DNA of 64,000 nucleotides. It comes from Corylus avellana. Taxonomy: Eukaryota; Streptophyta; Magnoliopsida; Fagales; Betulaceae. Below the pieces are notes generated by a model. The model did no database searches, was not told the DNA's origin, and saw only the letters and a program-made list of their open reading frames with translations. Location of the stretch: the NCBI RefSeq assembly GCF_901000735.1, contig NC_081542.1, forward strand, positions 16,283,577 through 16,347,576, written 5' to 3'. The position numbers and the translations under genes are program-made. Positions 1 to 12,959 of the stretch are shown here, piece by piece; position 1 is the stretch's first letter; each line of letters opens with the position of its first letter.

Positions 1-748
1 TTTTTTTTCTCCAACTTAGTCTATTAAAGTGATATATTCTTAAAACACGTAATTTTCACATGCATTTTTAAAAGAATAATGATATTCTTCACAACCATTT
101 ATCATATTCATTTCACACTAGTTGACACGATGTGTTTTAAATGATTTTCTTTTATTTTTTTTCTAAAGTAAATGACAAGAAAAGTTAAAAAACACTTCGT
201 CAGCCGATTTAAAATAAGTGTGAATAATAATATTACTCTTTATAAAAAATGCATATAAGAATCACATATTCTTTTAATTTGATTTAAAATACATATGAGA
301 ATGAGAATCAAATGCTATAAGGACAAATGTTAGTTTAATGCTGCATATGATATATTCCATTTTGTCCACCTATCATTGACAGCAATTTAAATCTTGAAAT
401 ATCACAGCAATTCAAACCTTAGTAAACGGCATAAATTCATAAACAACTTCATTTAATAAAGAAAACAATTTACATCATCAAATTAACAACGACGCATGCT
501 TGTCGAACTCCTCTACTTATTGCCTATTATACTTTTAAGTGCTAGAAGAATCCTATTATACCTTTTTAAGTGCTAGAATAATTTCTAGCTTATTTCCCAA
601 ACAATCATAATGATTTGACATTATTACCATAAAATCTTATTGCTCAATCGTTATCATCTTTTTTCCAATAGGGGTCATGAATAAAAAACTCTCCGGGGAT
701 AGCCAGAAAAATGGGCACTAGTATGTACATCCTGGACCAGGCCAATGT
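1..748. other. Intergenic, 3' flank of SWN
   Basis: No gene seen. AT-rich DNA with a degenerate MITE at about 84-240 (listed separately). The part nearest 748 is probably the 3' UTR of the minus-strand SWN gene, but no clear polyadenylation signal could be fixed. Confidence 0.6.
84..240. mobile_element. Small MITE, family Y (degenerate copy)
   Basis: The ends resemble inverted copies of a motif reading CACTCATTTTACAC / AAATGAGTGTGAA, here as TTCATTTCACACTAGTTGAC and AAATAAGTGTGAATAATAAT. The interior contains the family's GTGTTTTAA-type core. Related copies lie at about 33,322-33,459 and 48,126-48,301. Superfamily not determined. Confidence 0.45.
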
Positions 749-3700
749 CTAATGAGATTGGTGTTTCTTTGCTCTGCCTTGCGAGAGTGATGAGTCATCT
801 CTCTTGGAACCCTCCGGTTTTCGAGCCCATGCGGGTGCTTGATCTGGCCCGTAACGATAATCGTAGAAGAGCTCCTCACTAGCTTCAATATGCTCCTTTG
901 CAAAAATGCCTACACGATGATCTCCGGCAACCAGCATTACCTATACAAGCCAATGTATTAGTTCAACCGGCAAGAACTAATTCATTCATCAGGGAAGTTA
1001 AACAAAGCCGCATTACCTTCGCATAGCAATTAGGGTTTGAAGAGTGGTTTGCAAATTTCAGCTTGTCTCCTTTGCGATAAGCATCAAGGACAAACTGTGA
1101 ACAAAGAGCGATAAGCTTTGAGATTTGAGGCATCATCATTAAGAGATGGAGCTACAGCGTATATAATTTTGCTATGGAGGCAAGTTTAAGTAAAAGACAC
1201 CAAGCAAAGCAACCAGGGAAAGCAGTAATTGGAGAATGAGGGAAGCACTTGAATTTTCATTCAAAGCTAAGTTGTTCGTTGTTTAAGGGATATCCTCAGG
1301 CACACAACTCTAATTACATGCTGTATCATGATATAAAATATTTCCTTTGTAGATCCCTATCTTATTTATTGATTTTTTTTTTTTTTTTAAAAAAAAAGGC
1401 CTAATGAAATGCACATGTTTATTTAAAAGTCTGCATCAAAACTTTTCTGCTTAAGTGGAGCTCTGTGGAAAATGATATTCAACAGGAACAAAAAGTCCCC
1501 AACCTGTTAATTAAGGGAAAAGGGCTGGTAACCTTTAACTTGTTATGACGCACACCTGACACCTCAAATTTTTAAAGAATCGTGGAGATAATAAACAATG
1601 AAGGTCACTTACCTGATCATTCAAGTCGAAGAGGAATGACGAGTTTGCAAGATCATAGATTTTCCCCCGCTTATCTGCTTCTCTGTGGGAGATCAATTCA
1701 CCAGTATACTCTCCAAGATAGTCATTTTTGCTCACAGGGTTCTGCAATCACATCATCATCCAATTCAGGGAGGGAGACTTGGCTAAAAATTATTTTTTCG
1801 ATAATAGGAAACAAAAAAAAAAAATTCATCTTCTAACCTTCAAAAAGGCCCCCCATCCAGCAACATCAGACTTTGCCAAGAGAATCTGGAGATAGTAAAG
1901 GAGGGAAAAAAAACAAAGGTTATGGTAAATTCACAATTGTTTTAATCATTTTGATGGGCACACTATCAATTTGATTCTAAACGCTAGGAACCACTCACTC
2001 TCTGTTGTTGCCTTAGAAAGAGCCTCATGTTTCCACATTGGCCATCTCCTCGACTGGGTGGCTCACCTAATGAACCATCTCCACAACTGCATTATGTATG
2101 CGATATTAAAGGCACCGCTAGAGATACAAGGAACAACATAAAATGATACTAAAATTTACACAAAACCAGAGACAGTTATTACAAAATCTATGTCTGATGT
2201 ACTTCAACATACAATTGTCAAAAGTAAAAAGCCACCTATAAGAAACTCATCAAAATCAGCGACTGTTAAAGAGGCAGCAGAAATTGTAAACCAAAAGAAA
2301 AGATACCCAAAAATAAAGTAAAAATAAAAATCTAGGAATTGCACAAATGAAAAAGATCTAAAATAGTTAAGGTATGTGGTCAAAGGTGAACCAAAAAATA
2401 AAATTTCGTCCCTTAACTTATCCATGTTTTGACAATTCTTTATGTGTCAAAAGAAAAGATCAAAACAACTTTAACAGACATATAACAAGTTCACAATGTT
2501 TAATAGTGTGAGTTTTTATTTGTGTTGGCAAATTCATGTGTCAAAACATGGGGTATCTGGGGTGCAATTTGTAGGTTTTGAGTTAGGTTGAGTCTGGCTT
2601 AAACGTTGGGTTAAGAGAAAACATGGTATGAAAAACTTGAGACTTCGCTCAACTCTTGCTGGATTCACACTCAAGCGAACTAGTGTACTAGTGTAATCCC
2701 AAGAATTCGCTCGGCCCCTCCTCATTAGGGGGCTGCTCAAGCAAACCGGTGCATTAGTGTGACGTTGAAACCCAAGAGTTTGCTTGACCCTTTGCACAAG
2801 TCCCACTTGAGTGAATTGATGTGACACTCATACCGAGAGTTTGTTTGATGTTCGCTTGACCTCCGCACAAACGAGTTTGCGGCAGATTGTTTCCTTCAGA
2901 GCACAACTTTCCATTTTTATCCTAGGTTTTACCCTACCTATTTAAACCTTGATTTGCACGATTTTCTGGGTGAGAGAGGAGGAAACCGTTCTTTGACCAT
3001 GAAGAGAATCCTAAACTTCCTAAGCGTAATATGAAACACAAACCTCTGCTTATTACTTTCAAGCCAAAGAAAACTTTCAGCCATCTACTAGTTTAGTAGA
3101 TTACCATCAGAGTTCCGGACTGCAGCGAGTTAGTGGAGGAAATTCTATAGAAGAAGACCAGAGTTCTAAAGCTGCTGTGGCAGAAGACAAACGGTCGTTT
3201 GTTGGGGTTACAAGTTTGTGTCTAAGTTACAAAGCTTTTGTAAATATATACTGATTGTACCAATGGATTCTTTTATAGTGAAAATTTCATGGGGTTGGCT
3301 GCTCCAGAAGTGTTTTTTCTTTTGAAGAGTTCTTCAAAAGTTTTCACTTTGTCACCAAAATACTATGTTGTTTATGTTTTATGCTTACTTGGATTGTGGT
3401 GATTATAAGGGTGGTATTTGGATTTTTAAATTGTCATTGTCGCTTGCAAACACCTATTCACCCTCCTCTAGGTTTGTTTGGGGCCAATTTAAGATTTTCA
3501 AATAGAAAGCTGCCTTTATAAATAAGGGAAAACCAATAAATATGATTAAGTTTATCCAACATGGGCGAAGTATTTGCATCAAATATATGGAACTCATTAC
3601 CTAACCCAGCAATTTCGACAAACATCTGGGTCACACTCACGTCCTGCAGCAAAGCACGGGCATTGCCGACTTCTGCATTGACTTTTTGCACAATGGCATC

Positions 3701-6700
3701 CCCTGAACCGATTTTTGCAGCTCTTTGAGCACCTGAAACATGTATAAAAATTCTATTTCAATTCATTTTTCAGGTTCATAATATGCAACTAGCAAAACTG
3801 TCAGCAAGCAGAGAAAGAACCTAAGTAAATGATTCACCTATCAGGTTTAATTTGTAATCAAATTCAACTAATTAAATTTTTAATAAGCAGAAAATGAACC
3901 CTGCCGAATGATTTAATTTTTTTAAAGAAAAAAATCCAACTCCAAAAATCTACTTGATATGCACTGCAGGATATCTTTGACCACTCCAAGGCTCATCAGT
4001 AATTTGTTCGGTCCGAGAGCTGAGTTAACGTGGTTTCACATTTTATTTGGAACAACCATCTTGTTAATTCACATGAAAATCTACACATGCATGCGGGCAT
4101 CGTGTACCTGTGGGTGGTTCCAAATAACTTGTAAGACATGTGTAGCCTGGTGTGCTGCACATGTTTTACAATTATATGGAAGGACCTCTAGACTCTAGTG
4201 ACTTCTGTCTTCACCAGCAGGCTTTGTTTTTTAGTTTTATTTCCAGTTAGTTCACCAGCAGGCTGCCTGGCGGCTGGAACCTTCTAATTCTATACAACAT
4301 ATCTTAAATTTTAGCTGGAATGTCTATTGACCTTGATAAAAAAGAAACATTTTCACTACTTCAACAGCGATATATATTTAAAAATAACATACCCACAATA
4401 TTTTTCACAGCAAGTTCCATTATGTAGACAAGGGCATTGCTTTCCACACATGGACTGGCATCCACATGGGGTATATTGCTTACAAGACTGGTTTTTCCCA
4501 TCGGCAATTCTTTTCCAAATTGATGGGTGGCCAGCAGATTTCCAAGAATACTTAAACTTCCGTGTCTTCCCCCTTCTACGAAGCAGCCGTGATCTTGCTG
4601 GCATCTCTTGGTCCTAACACAAGAATACAAATAAAAAATTGTTGCAGATCTAGCTAAAGGCTACAATGCCCACAGCCTACAAAAAAGTAAACGGTAACTG
4701 ACGCTAATAGGTTAACAAGCAATTGCTGAATAAAAATCAAAAGTCAAAAGATAACTTGCGGCAATCATGTCAGTTCGATCACCTGTTATCTGTTCTATTT
4801 TTGGGGGCAACATATTGCTCCAAATAATTCTTCCACCCATAAGGTGCAAGGGCTAGATTACAGTGAGTAAATCCCATACCGCTGAAGCTAAATAATAGTT
4901 ACTACAATAATCTTCAGTCAGTTGAAGCACATGGAGCTCCTTGGTCAAATTAGTCAGTGCTACATTTGGTAATACGATTAATTCACCAAATTGTTAATTC
5001 CAAATGGTTGAATCTTGATAGGTGTAGGCTTACAGTTGTGCACAGTCAATCCCTTTGAGCTTAAGAAATTTAAGAAAGTTGAAGATACATGAGTAACTCA
5101 CAAACGATGGCTATCTGTAGGGTAACCATTATACCTTATTTATCATCAGTCAATAAGAATACATTTACAAAACAAGCTCGATATGAAGGGGGAAGAACAA
5201 CCCCTGCGCTCAGCTAGTAAGGCAGTGATTCCACAACCTGGTTTGAATCTCACTGGAGCTACAACACCTTCTTCACCAAGTAGCTATAAAAAATCAAAAG
5301 GAAAATGACAAGCAAGGAAAAAAAAATTGGAATGCTTACAGTAAATTCTGTATCAGCTTTCCCATTGTCTTCCGTAAACGAACTTGGTGCAACCATGGAT
5401 CTGTGCAGCATGGAAGCCCCCCCCTCATGCATGTAACTGGATACCTCTATGCAAGTCCTTAAACCAGAAAGTAAGTTCCTGGCTATGAGGCAACTGCAAA
5501 GCATGAATCCTACATTAAGTGCAAATGAAGAATATCCACATTGCAAGAAAATTTACATTCAATGTATTAAGTCAGACATCTACAAGAAAAAAAAAACAGC
5601 ACATACCCAAGCACATTACATTATATTTGTCTTTGATCTATTAAATGTCCTCCTCCTTTCATAACCGGTCAACCTCTATGGCCAGCCATGGATATGGATT
5701 TTTTTTTGTTTTTTATTTTTTTTTATCTTGAGGGGTATAATTGTAAAAAAAAAAAAAATTATTAGATGAACCAGACTGGAATATCTGGCTATGTTAAAAC
5801 TTTTTTTTTTTTTTTCAAATTCAAGCCACTTATTCGTTTCTCATTTGTCTGGCCATTATCTTTCTCTCTCTCTCAAAAGTTTTTGGTCCATCCACAGAAA
5901 TGACAATCAACTAAGGGAAGCATGCTTCATAAGCGACCGACATACTTCCTAAATAAGAAATGCATCATAGAACCAACTGGTCAACCAAGTATTATGTTTT
6001 GTGTAGTTGTTGTATAGGTAGGCGATAAAGTGCCACTTATCACACACCAAAATAGTCCTATCAAGTTAACGTAAAACATTGACGTTCATTAACTTGTCAT
6101 TACTTCTAGAAAATTAAAAAGGAGACTTAATTCAGTAATGGACAGACATAAATAAACAAGCCATTCTAAGAAACTGGACATACCAATGAGAGTCTGAGTT
6201 CATATAGATTAAAAAAAAAAAATTGGAAATTTCAAACATAAATAAGCACCCTTCAAAACTGAATTGGATGCTATCCCCGAGTTCTTCTCCATGACACTGC
6301 GTGTTTTTTTCCTAGTGACTCAAATGGTAGTCATTGATACCAAAGAAAGAGACTATTAAGATCCTTAATTCTATATTATTATTAGTCATATGCAAATTAT
6401 AAAAAGAAAGCAAAGCAAAAGGCCCAATACCTGTTTCTTCCAAACATCTCTATACCCTTTAAATACAGTTCTTTCTCAATAGGTTTCCACTCAGAGCCAC
6501 ATAACTCCTCAGCTCTTCTTACTATGGGATTAGATGAGTGCTTCAATTCAGGCACTTCTCTGGTGTCTTTTGGTTCATCTCTGATATTTTCCTCAGACCT
6601 GTCACAGGAAGCACTAACAGAACTGACAAGTTCTCTTGAAGTATGTTCAGAAGGTTCTTTCGGAGAGTATTTGGGGGTTGTTTGGCTTTCACTATTGTCA

Positions 6701-9700
6701 CTTGAAGTGCGATCCAGAGCTGGTGTAACTTCACTACTTATAATTTCTTCATCCAAAGCAGATTGTTTCTTCTGTTTCTTACTGGAACCTTGGAAATCAT
6801 CAGAAAGCAATGTCGAGTTATGTAGCACTATATCTGTGTGCTTCATGACCTTGCGCTTCCCCATACTTTGGTTGTCTATTGCTGTGACAGATGTATCTGA
6901 AATCAAGGCAGCAACTTCTGAACTACAAACAGCTTCTGAAGCAGCGTGTATAACTTTTCCAGAAATGCAACTTTCATCCTGTATAATGTTCCTACTATCA
7001 TGAGCACCTGGCTCTCCAGCATTACAGGACACAGGAGTCCCAACCCTGTCATCTGAAGTTGTACCTTTGAACCTCTGCAAAGCATTAATAGTTTAAACTT
7101 CTAGCAAGTCTTTGACAACTCTTAACAGCAAGAATGTGACATGGAAGTCAAACTTCACAAGCAAGAGTAGCAGAAGCCCGCATAAAAGTATGAATGACAT
7201 ATGATTGTGAAAATAAAAAGGCATTTAAATTAAAGAAAATGACATGAAGGGGTTTGTGTGGTCAGCCATATGTTGAGTTGAGTAGGGCAGTCATTGATTA
7301 TAGTTTCAGAAATAGGCAGATGGTTCCAATGTGGAATTTTTGTGTGGGTAAGTAGTTTGATTGCAAACTTGCCTCTATATGAGCAAAAAGAATTTGGGAG
7401 GGAGGGAGGCTTTTTGGAAAGTGACAATTTTGTGTAAATAACAAAAGCACTTAGATTAAAATGGATACTTTTTTTAACAAGTAATTGGCCCCAAGGGGAG
7501 GGAGGATGGGAGATTCGAACTAGTAACCTCCACTTTCTGAGGCACGGTTCCCAACCGATTGAGTTACCCCTTGGGTTTAAATTAAAATAGATAATATGCA
7601 GAAAAATTATGTGTCTCATTGATACACAAACATACATGAACACACTTGCAACTAATCAGTACCAGAGACCAAAGTTCTATGGAAACTTGATAACCATGGC
7701 CTCCCAGATTTAAAACAAATTGCCAATGCATGTTGTTTTTATTAGGGAGACTCTGTAAAATGAACATTATCCAACATCCACATCAACACACACACACAAA
7801 AACAGAGGGAGAGAGGGCTAAAGTCTCTCATGCTTGGAATAGCAAGGGACCAGAAATAATGCAAGGAAAAAACAAAGAAGCAAATCATGTCCTCTAACAT
7901 CTCAAGGGCGGAAAAAAGATCCATACCTGAAGGTAACACTGAGCACTGCAAGGTGTCATGTCTTCTTCATGTTCAGACCAGAATGACTGCTTTTCAGTCT
8001 GTCAAGAAAAGCCATCAAGTAAATAATGAAGCAAACTTGACATTTAGGTGAGAACTATAAACAATACTGCTGCTTACAGGATAGACTAAAGCTTGAGAAC
8101 AGCCATGCAGACGGCAGTCAAACAGCTGTTGGATAGATGCACGGAGATAAGCATATATGTAGAAGCAATTCAAGGATTATATCACAAACACTCGTGATTC
8201 TCTTCAGAAAATAATAAAGACAAGAAATGGTCTAAGACCGCATACCATACAGCGGCGACAGAAAAGGTTATCAAAAGAATCTAAAGCAGCACCGAGGCTC
8301 TTGTCCAAAGATATGCCCTTATCAGATCCAATCTCCCCAGAGTCTTCAGAGTTGAGGTCATGTTTCTCATGATACTTCTCCTTGAGTGTCTCATACCGCT
8401 CCTGCAATTTAAAAAACAAATACAGCACTCAGCAATAAAAAAGATGACCACAACAAATTCACATAGTGTTAATATGTTTCAAATAAAGAAGCAAGAAACT
8501 TAAACTATCATCCAAAACATAATAACCAAGGTCATATGTTAATCCAAATTACCTGGATTTCCATAGTGGTACCTTCAATAAACTGGCTCACAAAATTCAC
8601 TACTTCCTCAGTGAGCCCATGCTCCTGAAAAGCCATCCTGCCAGATTCAAAACGGAACATACTTCAAAGAAAAAATATTTTTTGTACAGAAAACATGAAA
8701 ACCTTGAACTGGATCCTCAATTTTGTTGCGAATTCAAACAAATGTGGCAGAAGATAAAGTTGAAATTTGATGAATACACAAGCATAGAGAGTAAATAGGA
8801 CCAAGTGTTAAGCATATTTGATGAACACTATATGCCTTTTTTGTCCCAATTATCAATTTGATATATGCTTATGCTCAAATCATTTTCTACGCAGAAGGAT
8901 TGTCATTATCAATAATGTAAATTTCAAGAACAGGACGAGAATAAACTGCTCTGTACAACAATGTAAAGTCAAGATCTTCCTCTGACAAGAGTTGGACCAC
9001 CAAAGTCTGTATTGATTTCCATTTAGACACATCATTTCTCCTTTGCAAGAATAGCATCTCATTTAAACTTACCATAGAATGCGATCTTCAATCTCAGAAA
9101 ATTCATGCTTCTCTTCCTCAGGTTCTGTAACGTCATCTTCACTGTCACTACAGACCAGTGCTTCGCCACCATGTTGGTCGTAGTAGATACGTCTCTTACC
9201 AACTACTGACTGGTCGTCAGCCATTCTCTGATTTCTGTGCTGTGTGCAACAAGTTTAAGAAAGGAGGAACAGAAATAAAATCTTCCCATAAAAGAAAACA
9301 AGAGAAGAAAACATATTTATTCTGTGCTCAATATGATTCCGGATTTCTCCTTTACAAAGAGGTAATACAAAGTCTCAAAGAAGAGCACTAAACATATACA
9401 TATCAGTGAAAGCTCCCATCAAGTAAACCCATATATAGAGGATTTTTTAACTCCATACCTGTCCAAAAATATCCAAGTTGTATAAGGTGGTAACCTCTCA
9501 ACATGTGGAAGCTTGGTATTTGTTGACAATACCACTTCATTACCATTAAAATAGTCCTTATCTCCCAAACCTTGTGCAAATCCATTAAACTTAACGAGAG
9601 GACGTTCAATTTTTGAAGAAAGAATTTTAACAACCCCATTCTCTGCAGATGAAGCCTCTTTTTTTGCTGTCGCCGATATGAGCTGAGAAACATGACTTTC

Positions 9701-10960
9701 TAGCTTCCTTCCATTCGTCTCAATTTTTTCCTATGCAAGATATAAAAAGGATTTAGACAAAAAGGAGTTAGGCAGGCTTCTTCTCACTCCCTGTGGATTA
9801 AGTGATATGTAAAACCAAATCCAATGGCATACTTGTAGTCATTATAGTCAAAATGAGAGACCTATTCCACACAAAAATTTGCAATCAAAGGCCCAATTCC
9901 AACTGAGCTATTTGGTTGCTTAGTATAACAATGGATAAACACCAAAGCAATATGCTACAGACAGGGCCTAAGAGTTCCCCAAACCATATAGAGAACTTAC
10001 ATTGCCATAGAACCAAAGAAAGGCATGATTCTCCCATCTCAAATAAATCATATAAATAAAAATCGGTAAAGTTAAACTTTTGGTTAATTAGCAAACTACT
10101 TGATAAAGATTCGAATTTGATACTAACTTTTCTATATCAAAGAACAACTTTGGATTTTTTATTTATTTATAAATAAATTGGGTTTACTCTAACCAGTGCA
10201 AATGCTAGTAGGAAATGGACTAAACAATCTCCAACACCACTACCACCACCAAAAAATATAATCAAGCAAGTAAGAACACGAGCACTATAAGACTGAGAGT
10301 TGCATTGGTCTCAAAGAGCATGAAAAATGAGACTTACTTTGATCGAAATAACTCTCTCCGCTTGAATTTGCTTCTTAAGCTGATTTATCTTATTCGACAA
10401 GTCTCCAAGACCATCACTTGACTGTTCTCCACCTGATTTCTGTCAATACATACATAAAAGTAATTTTTCTTTTTATCAAACCACAATAAAATTTACTTTG
10501 GCCTGGCAAGTGTCTGTTTGGTTGAAGAGAAATTATGGCAAAACAATTAAAAAGTAACTGTTACAATAAGTTCATTCTGAGATGGATGTTTGTTGTTAAA
10601 TTCTAAATAGTTTGATTAATTTTCCCCTATTGCCCCGTTTGGCTGCAGAGAAAAATAATTTATCGGCAAACAAACGGAGCTTTTGTACGACTAGAATAAC
10701 GATAAAAGCGCTACTCCTAAACAAAATTTCGAAATTTTATTTCATGAAATTCATCTGCTTGATCTAAAATATGCGATCAAAAATCCAAATAATAAGATAA
10801 TTAATTGTGATACTGATAAGAGAAGCTTCGGTAAGTAAATGAATCAAAACCGCTACAGGAATTGGCGGATTCGACGATCGGAGGATAGAGACAGACTTAA
10901 GAGAGAGAGAGAGAGACTGACTCTGAGCTTCGTGGTAGCGTCGCTTGCTTTGGACACCAT
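749..10960 (-). CDS. SWN: Histone H3K27 methyltransferase, E(z) homolog SWINGER/EZA1
   Basis: Catalytic subunit of Polycomb repressive complex 2, which trimethylates histone H3 lysine 27 in the nucleus. Seventeen coding exons were traced: 10960-10922, 10439-10338, 9730-9459, 9234-9073, 8637-8553, 8401-8246, 8125-8078, 7998-7927, 7074-6431, 5493-5340, 4613-4393, 3732-3601, 2086-1999, 1885-1838, 1741-1613, 1094-1017, 940-749. They join in frame to 873 residues, close to Arabidopsis SWN (856). Visible parts: an N-terminal EZH-type region with [20 protein letters not shown], a SANT-like segment at about 505-555, the Cys-rich CXC domain at about 590-705 ([19 protein letters not shown]), and the SET domain at about 735-855 with [21 protein letters not shown] and ELFYDYRYG. 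The tail KKHQSH matches SWN rather than CLF. The start codon is the first in-frame ATG of exon 1. All introns are GT-AG. No defects seen, so it is probably functional. Confidence 0.93.
2515..3480 (+). mobile_element. LTR-like remnant in SWN intron 12
   Basis: The 1.5-kb intron between SWN exons 13 and 12 holds a non-coding block less AT-rich than its surroundings, ending near AACACCTATTCACCCTCCTC. That motif is common near the 3' end of plant Ty1/copia LTRs (general knowledge). No primer-binding site, gag or pol sequence follows, so this would be a solo or decayed LTR. The boundaries are approximate. Confidence 0.35.
5195..5290 (+). mobile_element. Possible tRNA-derived SINE fragment
   Basis: An A-box-like GCTCAGCTAGTAAGG is followed about 30 bp later by a B-box-like GGTTTGAATCTC, the promoter layout of tRNA-derived SINEs. 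It is not a tRNA gene: no acceptor stem or anticodon arm folds. It lies in SWN intron 10, just downstream of exon 10. No clear target duplication found. Confidence 0.35.
7468..7580 (-). mobile_element. tRNA-derived SINE in SWN intron 8
   Basis: On the minus strand the head reads GGGGTAACTCAATCGGTTGG (A box) then TAGTTCGAATCTCCC (B box), and ends with a short A-rich tail. It is flanked by a 13-bp direct repeat with one mismatch, ATTAAAATGGATA at 7455-7467 and ATTAAAATAGATA at 7581-7593. Target duplication, tail and Pol III boxes together support a real SINE insertion in the same orientation as the host gene. Confidence 0.75.
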
Positions 10961-12638
10961 GGCTGCTCTGCTCTGCCACTGCCTCTGCGACTCGAACGAG
11001 CGAGAGACAATTAACGTTGGGTTCGACACGTGTGAACTCCGGTGACGTGGCCTATACGATGAGAATGATAAGACCTGTGCTATTAGAAACTGCAATTTAT
11101 ATAAATTTTTAAATCTCAGTTAAGAGATATTGTTTTTAAAAATACATACATATAAACTAAATTGCAATTTTAAATATCAAATTATGGTTTTATTAAATAC
11201 TTAACTGCATTTTTAAAATTTTATTTTTAAATTGTACATTTTGAAATTACAAATCCAAACAGTCTCTCCTTATAGAATTAGTGTTGGTATAGAATTAGTG
11301 TTGCCTACGATTCTTTAAGACATTTAGTATTAGATTTGTAAAATCTCAATTGTTTTCAATTTAAATCATCTAAAATTTCTCATGTTAATTTTTATTTTTA
11401 TTTTTATCGTTTTCTTTAATTTATATATATTTTGTATATTATAAAAATAATAAATATTGCTATGATAATCTTTTATTAAGATTTAAATAATTTTACGTAA
11501 TACAATATTATAAAATTACATAATCTTATACACAGTCAAGCATGAAAGAATTTTTTAATTCTCATTAGTAGCAAAAGAAGGGGTGTTTAAGTGGTTATAA
11601 TTGGCGGTTATCGGCTATAACCGTTAACCGCAACCGTCTTGAGTGGTTATTGCTTTTTAATAACCGCAACTGCCTGGGCGGTTAGCAGTTATTCAATCCA
11701 ATAATCCGCGGTTTTATAACCACTTTTTTTATATGGGCTTTTAAGTGTTTTGGACCTTAATTGGCCTATTTTTTTGAACTTATTTTAAATGTTTTGGGCG
11801 AAATTTTTTCTCCAAAACAACGCCGTTTTGGTGTTTAACACCAAAACTAGGTCGTTTTGAATGTTATATTATAATTATAATTAATATAAAATATAAAATA
11901 TATATTTATATTATTCTATATAAGGGTAGGCGGTTGGCGGTTATTAACTGCTTCTCCCTACCCCTAAAACCGTTAACTGCAACCTCCAAGTTAACGGTTT
12001 ATAATAACGGCTTACCAAAACAGTTAGCGGTTGGTGGGGTGATTTGAACACCCCTAAAAAGAACAATGCTAACTATGTCTTTTAGCAAGAAAAGACTTTA
12101 ATTAGCGTCATTGCTGTGAACGAAATGACGCTAAAACAAATGGCATTAAAGTTTGGTTTTTTAGTAGTGCACTACCAAAAAAAGGTGCCTTAACGACGAC
12201 TTTGTTAGTGTTGTTTGGGAAAAGAAAATGACACTAATAGACGCTGTTGCAGTTAAAACGATGCACTTTATAGGTGGTGTTGTTTGCAGAGAGTGCAATG
12301 ATGCCACATGGTGACGTCGTTCACTGTTCAAACAACGTTACCTTGCAGGACTACGTTAAATAATGAGCGACTATTTGAGTTCGAGGGGAGACATTGAATT
12401 TGTTGGCGAGTTTAGACCACAAAGCTAATTTGAGACATTAGAACTACAACTTGAATTTATAAGAAAATTATAGTAAAAATTGTAATACTAGTAACATTTT
12501 CTTTTTTAAGTAAACTAAATGAGAAAATAAAATATGTCGTTTTAATTTTTAACTGATGCCGATACAATGACATTGTCAATTTGTCCCAAGTGAAATAAAA
12601 GTGTGATATATATATAGCGACTTATTTGTTCAAGAATT
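10961..12638. other. SWN upstream region and transposon-rich spacer
   Basis: No gene seen. The first few hundred bases are presumably the SWN 5' UTR and promoter; an internal GA tract lies inside SWN intron 1 at about 10,900-10,918. Further out come AT-rich DNA, a hAT-type MITE (11,579-12,055) and two abutting CACTA-type ends (12,164-12,175). Confidence 0.6.
11579..12055. mobile_element. hAT-type MITE
   Basis: The element starts AGGGGTGTTTAAGTGG and ends GGGTGATTTGAACACCCCT, an imperfect terminal inverted repeat. The sub-terminal region has many GGCGGTTA/TAACCGC repeats in both orientations that would fold back. Flanks GCAAAAGA and AAAAAGAA may be a decayed 8-bp target duplication. No transposase reading frame; non-autonomous. 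The core carries AACGCCGTTTTGG. Confidence 0.55.
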
Positions 12639-12959
12639 CTAAGGGAACTCCCAAACCGAAACGGATTGAATTGGGGTTCCCTTCCACCCAACAATCAGAC
12701 ATTTCCTGTTCTTATCAAGCATGCAAGAGCTCTTACAAGCAAACCGTTTGACAAACAAATTCGCATGCAATAAGGATGTCTCACTTAAACCAATTTCCAC
12801 CGTTCCAAACCTTGCAAATCCATGGCCACGTTTCTGACAGTCCTTTTTGCTCCCTCTTCTGCGACAATGTTTCGAATCTGACCACCCAAAACTCCTTCGA
12901 TTCTCATACTCTCCTCCTCGTACTGTTTCATGCAACTCTGGAGGCTGTCATAGAGTGCG

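Noticed and set aside
6524..7003. 159-codon plus-strand frame
   Set aside because: Antisense of the large SWN exon 9; no independent support.
7490..7575. tRNA gene on the minus strand
   Set aside because: Pol III boxes are present but there is no cloverleaf or acceptor stem; a target duplication and tail show it is a SINE.
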